Positions 52,357 to 60,751 of a stretch of DNA of 64,000 bases are shown piece after piece (the first letter of the stretch is position 1; every line of letters starts with the position of its first letter). The stretch comes from Henriciella marina DSM 19595 (GTDB lineage: Bacteria; Pseudomonadota; Alphaproteobacteria; Caulobacterales; Hyphomonadaceae): contig NZ_AQXT01000002.1 in the NCBI RefSeq assembly GCF_000376805.1, positions 2,604,001 to 2,668,000 of the forward strand, given 5' to 3'. A program made the translations under genes and the position numbers. The notes below the pieces were generated by a model that saw only the letters and a list, made by a program, of their open reading frames with translations, did no database searches and was not told the DNA's origin.

Positions 52357-54108
52357 ATGGAATCGCTTGTCACGCTGATCGAGAATGTCGCTGGATTTAT
52401 CTGGGGCGGCACATGGGGCGAAACGGTCGTCATTCCGGGTGAGATTGGTCCACTGGCCATCGTCCTTCTGGGAACCGGTCTCTTTGTTATGGTGCGCTTG
52501 GGCGGGCGGCCCGTTCGGCGCTTCGTGCCAGCCCTCGCCGAGGTTTGGCAGGGTCGCAAGTCACAAGGCGATGACGGCGCGATCACACCCTGGCAGGCCC
52601 TCTCAACGGCGCTGTCCGGCCAGGTCGGCACAGGTAATCTTGCAGGTGTGGCGACAGCCATCGCGATGGGTGGGCCCGGCGCGATTTTCTGGATGTGGAT
52701 CACCGCGCTTCTCGGGATGGCGCTGGCATTTGCCGAGAGCTCACTTGCGGTGAAGTACCGCGAAACAGACGAATATGGCCGCATCAATGGCGGCCCGATG
52801 TATTACATCAAGAACGGGCTGGGAAAGAAATGGACCTGGCTGGCCGTTATCTTCTGTCTTGGTACGCTGTTTTCAGCTGCGGCCACCGGCTCGATGATCC
52901 AGTCCAACTCGATCACGCAGACCGCCATTGAGACGGCGCGGGGCAATTTCGGCTTCTCCATTCCGGCCTGGCTGATCGGTGTCACGATTGCGGGTCTGGT
53001 CTTTGCGGTCATTATTGGTGGCATCAAGTCGATCGGCAGCGTTGCAGGCAAGGTCGTTCCTGTAATGGCGGCGGCTTATGTGCTCTGCGCGCTGGTCGTG
53101 TTGATCCTTAACGCATCTGAGATCCCGCACGCCTTTGCAGTGATCTTCAAGTCGGCGTTCGGCCTTCAGGAAGTGGTCGGCGGCGCCGCCGGCTATGGCA
53201 TGATGCAGGCGGTCCGCTTCGGTATTGCGCGCGGCCTTTTCTCGAACGAAGCGGGTCAGGGCTCTGCCCCGATCGCGCATGCTGCCGCGCAGACCAAGAA
53301 CCCCGTCCAGCAGGGTGAGATCGCCATGATCGGTGTCTTCATCGATACAATCGTGATCTGCACGATGACGGCGCTGGTGATCCTGACGGTCACGGGGGAC
53401 TTCACCCGCAGTCCGGCGCTGATCGCAGCCAATCAGTGTGTGGAGGAAGGTTATAATACCTTGCCTGCGGGCACCGGTGTGGAGGACCTCTTCCCGTCTG
53501 CCTATACAGAGGGAAGAAGCGAGATCATCACCGCGCGCGGCGACGAGGCATCGGCCTTCCTTCAGCAGTGCCGCACCAACGGCCTAAGTCTGGCATCGGA
53601 TCTTCCGAGCGATGCCGGGGCGGCCGCAGAGCAGGCCTATTTCGACAAGGCGCTCGCGGCGTCGACCGATGCGGCCGTTCTGAATGATGTTCGCTATGTC
53701 TACGAGACCGATGCAGAGTCGTCCGGTATCACGGCGCGGGCCTATGGCGCGGCGCTTCCCGGGGGCGAGTGGATTGTAACCATTGCGCTTTTTGTCTTCG
53801 CCTTCACCACCATTATCGGCTGGTCCTACTATGGTGAGCAGGCGGTCACCTACCTTGTAGGCGAGTGGGCAACGCATCCATTTCGCTACATCTGGGTCAT
53901 TGTCGTCTTTGGCGGTGCGGTCATTACCAATACCGATGCGCTCTGGCTTTTCGGGGACATTGCGAACGCGTCGATGGCCTTCCCGAACCTGATCGCCATC
54001 CTGGCGCTTTCGGGGGTCGTGGTGGCGATGCACAAGCTGAATGATGACCCGGATCATGGCCATCCGGTGGTGGACAAGTCGGAACCTTCCGACACGCCGG
54101 CCGAGTAA
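52357..54108 (+). CDS. Alanine/sodium symporter (AGCS family) with a large insertion
   Basis: A 583-residue AGCS symporter: ALSTALSGQVGTGNLAGVAT (81-100), GGPGAIFWMW, FAESSLAVKYRE, GRINGGPMYYIKNGLGKK and RGLFSNEAGQGSAPIAHAAA, ending with TTIIGWSYYGEQ and helices. The family moves alanine or glycine with sodium and is usually 440-500 residues. About 100 extra residues (roughly 358-458, acidic, Ala-rich, with two Cys) lie in one inter-helix loop. GAGGGAGCCGGAGGGGCT precedes the ATG. Four 11-bp repeats and a terminator follow. Confidence 0.92.
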   Translation: MESLVTLIENVAGFIWGGTWGETVVIPGEIGPLAIVLLGTGLFVMVRLGGRPVRRFVPALAEVWQGRKSQGDDGAITPWQALSTALSGQVGTGNLAGVATAIAMGGPGAIFWMWITALLGMALAFAESSLAVKYRETDEYGRINGGPMYYIKNGLGKKWTWLAVIFCLGTLFSAAATGSMIQSNSITQTAIETARGNFGFSIPAWLIGVTIAGLVFAVIIGGIKSIGSVAGKVVPVMAAAYVLCALVVLILNASEIPHAFAVIFKSAFGLQEVVGGAAGYGMMQAVRFGIARGLFSNEAGQGSAPIAHAAAQTKNPVQQGEIAMIGVFIDTIVICTMTALVILTVTGDFTRSPALIAANQCVEEGYNTLPAGTGVEDLFPSAYTEGRSEIITARGDEASAFLQQCRTNGLSLASDLPSDAGAAAEQAYFDKALAASTDAAVLNDVRYVYETDAESSGITARAYGAALPGGEWIVTIALFVFAFTTIIGWSYYGEQAVTYLVGEWATHPFRYIWVIVVFGGAVITNTDALWLFGDIANASMAFPNLIAILALSGVVVAMHKLNDDPDHGHPVVDKSEPSDTPAE

Positions 54109-54123
54109 AAACCCCGTTTTTCA

Positions 54124-54167
54124 CGGTGTCGCCACGGTGTCTGGGCGGTGTCTGGACGGTGTTTTTG
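54124..54167 (+). repeat. Four-copy 11-bp tandem repeat
   Basis: CGGTGTCGCCA, CGGTGTCTGGG, CGGTGTCTGGA and CGGTGTTTTTG start at 54124, 54135, 54146 and 54157. The exact 11-base period puts the CGGTGT cores on nearly the same face of the helix. The array sits between the symporter stop and its terminator, 86 bases before xerD. Confidence 0.75.
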
Positions 54168-54177
54168 AAGCGATGAA

Positions 54178-54202
54178 CGGGCGCCAGCCAAACTGGCGCC
54201 CG
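54178..54202 (+). terminator. Symporter terminator
   Basis: CGGGCGCCAG (54178-54187) and CTGGCGCCCG (54193-54202) form a perfect 10-bp stem with loop CCAAA, followed by TTTT. Confidence 0.9.
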
Positions 54203-54252
54203 TTTTCGCGTTTAAGCGCCCTGTTAAGCATCGAAGGCGCACACTCAAATCC

Positions 54253-55167
54253 ATGAGCGACGCCGCCCGCATAGATGCCTTTCTCGAAATGATGAGCGCC
54301 GAGCGTGGCGCCTCTCCCAATACGCTCGATGCCTATGGCAGGGATCTGCGGGATGCCTCCGATGGCCTTCGCGGCAAGCTGACGCGCGCGGACGCAAAAG
54401 ATGTGTCCCGCTATGTGGCTTCGCTCGGCGCCCAGGGTCTGGCGGCGCGGACGCAGGCGCGGAAGCTCTCGTCTCTCAGGCGGTTTTTCCGGTTTCTCTT
54501 TGAAGAGGGCGACCGCAAGGACGACCCGACCTCAAAACTCGAAGGCCCAAAAGCCGGGCGCGATATTCCGGACGTTCTCAGCCGAGAAGAGGTTGAGCAG
54601 CTGATCGATGCCTGCGGCGAAGATGTGCGCCTTCGCTGCCTGCTGGAGCTGCTTTACGGCGCGGGCTTGCGGGTCAGTGAGCTGGTCAGCCTGAAGCTTG
54701 GCAATCTGCCACGCCGCAAGGGCGGGCAATGGGAAACGCGCGACATCATCGTGCGGGGCAAGGGCGGCAAGGACCGGCTGTGTCCGCTGGGGACGCCAGC
54801 GCTCAATGCGATCTCCGACTGGCTGGAGGTGCGCGAAGACAGCCTGCCGAAGAAGACCCTGAAGGCCAATGGAGCGTCAGCCTATCTTTTCCCCTCACGC
54901 GGCAAGGCAGGGTATCTGACTCGGCGGAGGCTGGGGCAGTTATTGGATGGCCTGAGCGCCGAGGCAGGGATCAAGCCGTCGCGGGTGCATCCGCATGCGC
55001 TTCGCCATGCCTATGCCACGCATCTCCTGCAGGGCGGGGCGGATCTTCGCTCCGTGCAGACGCTTCTGGGGCATGCCGATATTTCCACAACGGAAATCTA
55101 TACTCATGTGCTGACGGATGCGCTGGCGGAGCTGCTTGATACGTCCCATCCCTTGTCGAATGGGTAA
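54253..55167 (+). CDS. xerD: Tyrosine recombinase XerD
   Basis: A 304-residue XerC/D-type recombinase. After the SAM-like core-binding domain it has all catalytic residues: Arg140 (GAGLRVSEL), Lys173 (GKGGKDR), His248 and Arg251 (HPHALRHAYATH), His274 (LLGHADIS) and the nucleophile Tyr283 (TTEIYTHV). The C-terminal pattern fits XerD, which resolves chromosome dimers at dif. It lies in ordinary chromosomal context with no integrase-type attachment site. It is the first gene after a strong terminator. Confidence 0.9.
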   Translation: MSDAARIDAFLEMMSAERGASPNTLDAYGRDLRDASDGLRGKLTRADAKDVSRYVASLGAQGLAARTQARKLSSLRRFFRFLFEEGDRKDDPTSKLEGPKAGRDIPDVLSREEVEQLIDACGEDVRLRCLLELLYGAGLRVSELVSLKLGNLPRRKGGQWETRDIIVRGKGGKDRLCPLGTPALNAISDWLEVREDSLPKKTLKANGASAYLFPSRGKAGYLTRRRLGQLLDGLSAEAGIKPSRVHPHALRHAYATHLLQGGADLRSVQTLLGHADISTTEIYTHVLTDALAELLDTSHPLSNG

Positions 55168-55291
55168 GGGGCAGCGCCGCGGCCAGATTGCTGCATTAAA
55201 TTTTGCTTAGAGACTCGTGAACGAGAAAATATAGACGCATATTCAGCGAACGGACGATCCGTTGTGGTTGCGTCTTCTGGGAGTGAACTTC

Positions 55292-55525
55292 GTGTCAGCA
55301 TATTTACGCGCCGCCGTTGCAGGCATTTTCATGTTTGAAATTTCGGCTGCCTTTCTGATGGGCCTCTCTGCGCTCATCCTTTTTGCGCTCCATGTGACCG
55401 GCGTGATCTTCTGGGGTGTCGAGGCGGTGACAGCGATTGTCGCGCTTTATCTGAGCGGTCTCTTCTTCATGAGCGCCCTCAAATATGAGCGTCAGGCCCA
55501 GACTGTGGAGCTACGCCGCAGCTAG
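55292..55525 (+). CDS. Small two-helix membrane protein
   Basis: A 77-residue protein starting at GTG 55292, eight bases after GGAG. It has two or three hydrophobic stretches (AAVAGIFMFEISAAFLMGLS, FALHVTGVIFWG and IVALYLSGLFFMSAL) and a short charged tail. A TTG 30 bases upstream would add 10 residues. No family is recognised. It is followed by two lipoprotein genes. Confidence 0.55.
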   Translation: MSAYLRAAVAGIFMFEISAAFLMGLSALILFALHVTGVIFWGVEAVTAIVALYLSGLFFMSALKYERQAQTVELRRS

Positions 55526-55588
55526 CCGCCATTGACGTGCCGGTCTTGCGGCGCTGCATTGGCACCAAGCAAGTAACGGTCGTCTCTG

Positions 55589-56152
55589 ATGAAATATGCT
55601 CCTGGCCTGATTGGCCTCTCGATTCTTCTCGTGGCCTGCGGCGATGACGACGGAACGCTTCCGCCGCCGCCAGCACCGCCTGCGCCTGAAGAAAGCCCTG
55701 CCCGTGTTGAACCGGCTGCAGACGCCCCGAGCGTCTCCATCGATGACTTCGAGCCGTTATTGGGTGATGGGTGGCAAGGCCAGCTTGTCTATGCAGACCC
55801 TGATGGGGATGACGGCCGGAGCACGACGCCTGCAGACCTTTCGGTCTCTCGCGATGACCGGACGCTGACGCTCGATTTTTCTTTTCCCGGTGCCCCACAG
55901 GGCGATGGAAGCGCGCCGCTGGAATTCTCCGAAGATGGCAGCTGGATCAATGATGAGCGTATTCTGGTTCGCGAGCCCGAGGGTGACGGGCTGATCATCT
56001 TGACCCGTCAGGAGTGCATCGAGGGCCGTTACATCGCGACATGCGAATACCTCTACGAGATTTCCGAAAACGCGTTTTCGATTGCCAAAGCCTACCGCAT
56101 TGCTGGCGAGGAGGAACAGCGTTTCGGGCACCAGTATAGTTTCGAACGCTAG
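55589..56152 (+). CDS. Lipoprotein, paralogue of the next gene
   Basis: A 187-residue lipoprotein (lipobox LLVACG, lipidated Cys17) with a Pro-rich linker PPPPAPPAPEE and a C-terminal domain: GDGWQGQLVYADPDGDD, TLTLDFSFPGAPQ, TRQECIEGRYIATCEYLYE and a closing FGHQYSFER. The last domain aligns with the protein encoded at 56229. No known family. The paired cysteines (REC and ATC) are shared. Role unknown. Confidence 0.75.
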   Translation: MKYAPGLIGLSILLVACGDDDGTLPPPPAPPAPEESPARVEPAADAPSVSIDDFEPLLGDGWQGQLVYADPDGDDGRSTTPADLSVSRDDRTLTLDFSFPGAPQGDGSAPLEFSEDGSWINDERILVREPEGDGLIILTRQECIEGRYIATCEYLYEISENAFSIAKAYRIAGEEEQRFGHQYSFER

Positions 56153-56228
56153 CGCATCCTCGCGGTGCGGACACGAAACGGCCTGCCCGTCGCTGCGAAG
56201 ACAGAGCCACCATCCAAAGGGGACATGT

Positions 56229-56747
56229 ATGCGATTTGTGACGAGCCTCATCGCAGCCGGGGCGATAACCGCCTGCAGCCAGATGCCCGAAGCTGCAGAG
56301 CCGGCGCCCGCGCCGACCGTCGATATGTCAGACCTTGCGAGGCTGGAAGGGGCGTGGACGGGCGCGTTGATCTATCGAGATTACAGCCCCCCGAATGAGG
56401 ACATCACCATTCCTGCCACCTTGCTAGTGGACCGAGAAGGTGAGGGCCTTCGCCTGAAGCTCAACTTCCCTGACGAGCCTTCCGCCTATGATACTTCCAT
56501 GCTGACACCGTCGGCAGATGGCCGGATACTGAACAGTGAGAACGTGGTGGCTCGCCAGCAGGCAGGCGAGTGCATCACCCTCGTCACCCAGTCAGGCTGC
56601 GAGGATGATGGCCGGGAGGCCGCTTGCGAGATGACCTATGTCCTGTCGCCTGACGTCTTCGAGATGACGAAGATGGTGAGCGTGGACGGTGAGCCGGCAT
56701 TTCGGCGCAATGCCTATGCATTCGAGCGGGCGGGGACGCCAGATTAA
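56229..56747 (+). CDS. Lipoprotein, paralogue of the preceding gene
   Basis: A 172-residue lipoprotein with lipobox AITACS. The mature domain repeats the pattern of the upstream protein: EGAWTGALIYRDYSPP, LRLKLNFPDEPSAYD, AGECITLVTQSGCEDD, AACEMTYVLS and NAYAFERAG. Start ATG 56229 follows AAAGGGGACATGT. It has one additional Cys pair compared with its neighbour. A terminator follows at 56778. Tandem duplication is the simplest origin. Confidence 0.75.
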   Translation: MRFVTSLIAAGAITACSQMPEAAEPAPAPTVDMSDLARLEGAWTGALIYRDYSPPNEDITIPATLLVDREGEGLRLKLNFPDEPSAYDTSMLTPSADGRILNSENVVARQQAGECITLVTQSGCEDDGREAACEMTYVLSPDVFEMTKMVSVDGEPAFRRNAYAFERAGTPD

Positions 56748-56777
56748 GCTGCTCTTTCCGAAAATTTTGAAGGGCTG

Positions 56778-56802
56778 AAGGCGCGACCCCACCCGGCGCC
56801 TT
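56778..56802 (+). terminator. Terminator after the lipoprotein pair
   Basis: AAGGCGC (56778-56784) pairs with GCGCCTT (56796-56802) over an 11-base loop, followed by TCCTTTTC. Confidence 0.7.
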
Positions 56803-56866
56803 TCCTTTTCGTGGTGGCTATCCGGCCTAAATCAGGCGTTGCAGCCACTAGAAAGGACCAATGCCC

Positions 56867-57499
56867 ATGACAATGATGCAAGCTTCCCGCACGAGAACGA
56901 AACTCACAGCCGTCGCCTCGCTTGGCCTTGCCGGCGCGATTGCCATGGCCCCGGCGGCGATGGCCGAGCCTGAGGCCTATGAGTTCGACACGGCACATAC
57001 GGCGATCAGCGCCACCTGGAACCATCAGGGTTATTCCGAACAATCGATCTATTTTACCGACTATGACGGCACGCTGATGCTGGACATGGACGCGCCGGAA
57101 AATTCTTCCATCGAAATCACGTTCAATCTGGCCGATGGCGGCTTCTGGGTCGGCACGCCGGAAGACGACAAGTTCGAAGGCCATCTTGCCTCCGGAGACC
57201 TCTTTAATCTTGCCGATTTCCCGACAGCGACCTTCGTTGCCACATCCTTTGAGACAGAGGATGGCGAGACCGGCACGATGACCGGCGACCTCACCATCAA
57301 GGACACGACGCACCCGGTGACGCTGGATGTGACGCTGAACAAGGTGGGGGATGCACAGGGCCGCAAGAAGGCCGGCTTTTCGGCCAGCGGCACGATGATG
57401 CGCTCCAACTGGGGCATGGGCTATGCCACGCCAGCGGTTTCCGATGAGCTTGAGCTGGCCATCGAAACTGAACTCCTCGGCCCGGAAGTCGCCGAATAG
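56867..57499 (+). CDS. YceI-family periplasmic protein
   Basis: A 210-residue exported protein with a signal peptide ending AAMAEP and the YceI beta-barrel: YEFDTAHTAISATWNHQGYS, DGTLMLDMDAPENSS, GDLTIKDTTHPVTLDVTL and ASGTMMRSNWGMGYATPAVS. YceI proteins bind polyisoprenoid or amphiphilic ligands. Four ATG codons lie close together; 56867 is nine bases from AAAGGA and is preferred, while 56861 would add two residues. A long hairpin follows at 57521. Confidence 0.9.
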   Translation: MTMMQASRTRTKLTAVASLGLAGAIAMAPAAMAEPEAYEFDTAHTAISATWNHQGYSEQSIYFTDYDGTLMLDMDAPENSSIEITFNLADGGFWVGTPEDDKFEGHLASGDLFNLADFPTATFVATSFETEDGETGTMTGDLTIKDTTHPVTLDVTLNKVGDAQGRKKAGFSASGTMMRSNWGMGYATPAVSDELELAIETELLGPEVAE

Positions 57500-57520
57500 A
57501 CTTTCATCCTCTACACAGAT

Positions 57521-57557
57521 TATCCCGGCTGAATTGACCTCAATTCATGCCGGGATA
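57521..57557. other. Long hairpin in the leader of the CitE-like gene
   Basis: TATCCCGGCTGAATTGA (57521-57537) pairs with TCAATTCA-T-GCCGGGATA (57540-57557) as a 17-bp stem with one bulged T and a 2-base apex. No U-tract follows. It lies 22 bases after yceI and 14 bases before the AGGAGG of the next gene, so it may end yceI transcription or control the lyase. Confidence 0.65.
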
Positions 57558-57583
57558 TGTTGCGCCGCAACAGGAGGATGAAG

Positions 57584-58639
57584 ATGAGCCAGAAAACACC
57601 GCGGAATTTTTTCAAACCGCTCGCCATCGGCGCGCCAGACCCCATGCGGGAGCTGCCGGTCCGGCTGGAGCGGATGATCCATTTCGTGCCGCCGCACCTC
57701 GACAAGGTCCGCGCAAAGGTGCCGCAAATGGCGACCCAAGCCGATGTGGTGCTGGCCAATCTTGAAGATGCCATTCCTGCCGATGCCAAGGATGCCGCCC
57801 GTGATGGCGCGATCGAAATGGGCAAGATGGTCGACTGGCAGGCCAAGGGGACGGGCTTCTGGAGCCGGGTCAATCCGCTGAACTCGCCCTGGTTTCAGGA
57901 AGACGTCTCGCGTCTGGTCCTGGAAGCCGGTGAGCAGCTTGATGTCATCATGCTGCCCAAGGTCGAAGGGCCATGGGATATCCACTTTGCCGACCAGTAT
58001 GTCGCCCAGCTTGAAGCAAAGGCAGGCCTGAAGCGCCCGATCCTGTTCCACGCCATTCTGGAGACCGCGCAAGGTATGGCGCTGGTCGAGGAGATCGCAC
58101 TGGCCTCTCCGCGCATGCAGGGCATTTCGCTTGGCCCGGCGGACCTTGCTGCTGACCGGAAGATGAAGACGACGCGCGTTGGCGGCGGCCACCCCTATTA
58201 CCGCGTTGTCGACGACCCCAATGAGGACGGCTCCAAGCGCGAAAGCGCGCAGCAGGACCCGTGGCACTATACGATTGCGCGCATGGTGGATGCCTGCCGC
58301 ATGGCCGGGATCAACGCGTTCTATGGCCCGTTTGGCGATATTGGCGATGCCGAGGCGTGTGAGCAGCAGTTCCGAAATGCCTTCCTGCTCGGCTGTTCTG
58401 GCACGTGGAGTTTGCACCCAAGCCAGATCGAGATCGCCAAACGCGTCTTCAGCCCGGCGCCGGATGAGGTGAAGTTCGCTCGCCGCATCCTGGAAGCGAT
58501 GCCGGACGGAACAGGCGTCGCGATGCTGGACGGCAAGATGCAGGATGACGCGACCTGGAAACAGGCCAAGGTCATCTCCGACCTCGCTGATCTGGTTGCC
58601 GGCAAGGATCCGGACCTCGCCGCAGCCTATGCGGGTTAG
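57584..58639 (+). CDS. CitE-like CoA-ester lyase (HpcH/HpaI family)
   Basis: A 351-residue TIM-barrel lyase: [73 protein letters not shown] and [14 protein letters not shown] supply the Mg and CoA-ester binding positions of citrate lyase beta/malyl-CoA lyase enzymes. It should cleave or form a C-C bond in a CoA ester. ATG 57584 is six bases after AGGAGG. A short sequence resembling its C-terminus recurs at 60040. The exact substrate is unknown. Confidence 0.87.
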   Translation: MSQKTPRNFFKPLAIGAPDPMRELPVRLERMIHFVPPHLDKVRAKVPQMATQADVVLANLEDAIPADAKDAARDGAIEMGKMVDWQAKGTGFWSRVNPLNSPWFQEDVSRLVLEAGEQLDVIMLPKVEGPWDIHFADQYVAQLEAKAGLKRPILFHAILETAQGMALVEEIALASPRMQGISLGPADLAADRKMKTTRVGGGHPYYRVVDDPNEDGSKRESAQQDPWHYTIARMVDACRMAGINAFYGPFGDIGDAEACEQQFRNAFLLGCSGTWSLHPSQIEIAKRVFSPAPDEVKFARRILEAMPDGTGVAMLDGKMQDDATWKQAKVISDLADLVAGKDPDLAAAYAG

Positions 58640-58784
58640 GGCGCGCGGAACGCTTCGGGCACCCCCAGGGAACAAACATCGGCAACAACAGGTAGTACTG
58701 CTGTCCACCAGCATTCGCCCGCCCTGCTGAGGGCGGCCGTGTATGCGATGAAGGTGGTCCGGCCCCACGCATGGAAGGTGCCAT

Positions 58785-60026
58785 ATGTTTGACCCCTACA
58801 TCGCCTTCCTGTTGGGGCTGGGTATTGTCGTGCTCCTGGTGGCATGGCTTCCCCAGGCGCTGAAATTAATACCCCTATCGGCCGCCCTCGTCTGTGTGGC
58901 GCTGGGGGCCGCCCTTTTCGGATTCGGATGGCTCGGGTTCAATCCAGATCCCCGCACCTATGACACCATCGTGGAAAAGCTCTGCGAAGCGGTTGTCATT
59001 ATCTCCCTCATGGGCGCCGGCCTGAAGATAGATCGCAAGATCGGCCTGCGGTCCTGGATGACAACCTGGCGGCTGCTTGGCATCGCGATGCCGATCACGA
59101 TCCTCACCGTGACGCTGCTTGGCGTCCATGCGCTGGGGTTTTCGGTGGCAATGGCGTTGCTGCTTGGCGCGGCCCTGGCGCCGACGGACCCTGTCCTGGC
59201 TTCAGATGTACAGGTTGAAAAGCCCCGCGAGGGAGACAGGGGCGAGGTCCGGTTCGGGCTGACATCCGAAGCGGGCCTCAATGACAGTCTGGCATTTCCA
59301 TTTGTGCATCTCGCGCTGGTCTTCGCATTGGCTGCGGCATCTGCGTCGAGCTGGCCTGACCCGTCGATGCTGGGCGGCTGGTTCCTGGAAGATGTGCTTT
59401 GGCGGATTGGCGCGGGGATCGGCGTCGGCTGGCTGATCGGACGAGGGCTTGGCTGGATGACCTTCGGCAGGTCAGGCGCTAAACTGTCGGTGACACGCGA
59501 CGGGCTTGTCGCCATCGGCGCCACTTTTGTGGCCTATGCAGGCGCCGAACTGGCCCATGGCTATGGATTTCTTGCTGTGTTTGTCGCCGCACTTGTGCTG
59601 CGCAATACCGAACGCGATCACGAATTTCATGAAGCCCTGCATGACTTTTCCGCGCAGATTGAACGCATGTTGATGATGCTGGTGCTCGTCCTGTTTGGTG
59701 GCGCAATTACAACGGGGCTTCTCGATAGCCTCATCTGGACCGATTATCTCGTTGCGATTGTCATTCTGTTTCTGATCCGGCCAGTGGCGGCATGGATTTC
59801 ACTGATCGGGTCCGGACATCGCGCCGAAGAGCGCGGCCTCATCTCCTTCTTCGGCATTCGCGGCATCGGATCATTTTACTACATCGCCTACGGTATCAAT
59901 CACGGTGAGTTCGGATCAAGTGAGCGGCTATGGGCCATCGCCGCGCTGATCGTGCTCATGTCCGTCATCATTCATGGTATCACAGCCACGCCTGCAATGG
60001 GCTGGCTGGACCGAAAGCGAAGTTGA
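58785..60026 (+). CDS. CPA1-type sodium/proton antiporter
   Basis: A 413-residue antiporter with about twelve helices. LLLGAALAPTDPVLASDVQV and GLTSEAGLNDSLAFPFVHLA carry the ion-binding Thr-Asp and Asn-Asp pairs of NhaP/CPA1 exchangers; FFGIRGIGSFYYIAYGI is the later conserved helix. It exports sodium or potassium in exchange for protons. GGAAGGTGCCAT precedes the ATG. A small hairpin (CGCCCT/AGGGCG) lies in the 145-base leader. Confidence 0.9.
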   Translation: MFDPYIAFLLGLGIVVLLVAWLPQALKLIPLSAALVCVALGAALFGFGWLGFNPDPRTYDTIVEKLCEAVVIISLMGAGLKIDRKIGLRSWMTTWRLLGIAMPITILTVTLLGVHALGFSVAMALLLGAALAPTDPVLASDVQVEKPREGDRGEVRFGLTSEAGLNDSLAFPFVHLALVFALAAASASSWPDPSMLGGWFLEDVLWRIGAGIGVGWLIGRGLGWMTFGRSGAKLSVTRDGLVAIGATFVAYAGAELAHGYGFLAVFVAALVLRNTERDHEFHEALHDFSAQIERMLMMLVLVLFGGAITTGLLDSLIWTDYLVAIVILFLIRPVAAWISLIGSGHRAEERGLISFFGIRGIGSFYYIAYGINHGEFGSSERLWAIAALIVLMSVIIHGITATPAMGWLDRKRS

Positions 60027-60039
60027 TGGCCGCTCACGC

Positions 60040-60093
60040 GATTACGTAGCCGGCAAGGACCCGGATTTGGCAAAAGCGTCCGCTTCGGGCTAG
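60040..60093 (+). pseudogene. C-terminal remnant of a CitE-like lyase gene
   Basis: Directly after the antiporter, a frame reads [18 protein letters not shown] and stops at 60093. The end of the CitE-like protein encoded at 57584 reads [17 protein letters not shown], so 11 consecutive residues match except one or two. The DNA is diverged, with several synonymous differences. No further homology upstream is obvious by eye. It looks like a decayed end of a duplicated lyase gene. Confidence 0.55.
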
Positions 60094-60133
60094 GCTCGGG
60101 GGTGTATCCAAGAGCAATCACGGAGTGCACCGC

Positions 60134-60688
60134 ATGACCAAACTATCAAAAATCCTTGCAATAACAGTCGCCGGCGCCGCCTTTGCAGGCGCTGCGAGCG
60201 CGCAGATGGACTATCACGGCTTCAACCCGGAAACGGTCGATGCCCTGAATGAGCGCATCAATGAGCCGCTGACCAGCGAGCAGCTGGAACTTCTCAGTGC
60301 GCACCGCGACATCGAGGCCTGCGGCGGCGGGTCCGTCGTCGAAATGCTGGCGCCTGAAGGCTGGGACGCGCGGGTAGAGATTTCCAATCCGGTGGGCGGC
60401 GATGTCGTCATGCCGGTCCCGACAGGCCCGCTCGCGCCCGAATATCCGCCGCTCTACAATGCGCTTGGCATTGAGGGCGCCTGTGAGACCATTTTCAGTG
60501 TCAGCGCGGCAGGTGAAACCGAAGATGTGCTGGCAAGCTGTACGCTGCCGCAATTTGCGGCCTCTGCGACGGAGGTGCTGCAAGCGCTCGAGTTTGAGCC
60601 GGCTGAAGGTCAGGACACGGCCGAGACGGCTGATATCCTGCTGCCGATGAATTTCTGCCTCGAAGGGGCCGAGGGGCCGGGCGAATAA
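60134..60688 (+). CDS. Exported four-cysteine TonB-C-like protein
   Basis: A 184-residue protein with a signal peptide ending GAASAQ and no membrane anchor. The C-terminal half reads PEYPPLYNALGIEGACETIF, SVSAAGETEDVLASCTLPQF and LEFEPAEGQDT, resembling the TonB C-terminal fold. Four cysteines (IEACGG, GACET, ASCTL and NFCLE) are in the same order as in the next protein. CGGAG lies eight bases before ATG 60134. It cannot be a standard TonB because the membrane helix and Pro-rich linker are missing. Confidence 0.7.
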   Translation: MTKLSKILAITVAGAAFAGAASAQMDYHGFNPETVDALNERINEPLTSEQLELLSAHRDIEACGGGSVVEMLAPEGWDARVEISNPVGGDVVMPVPTGPLAPEYPPLYNALGIEGACETIFSVSAAGETEDVLASCTLPQFAASATEVLQALEFEPAEGQDTAETADILLPMNFCLEGAEGPGE

Positions 60689-60751
60689 TCGTTTGAGCTG
60701 CTGGGCCGTCTCATCAGGATGGCCCGGATACCCTTCTACAAAGGACCCATC

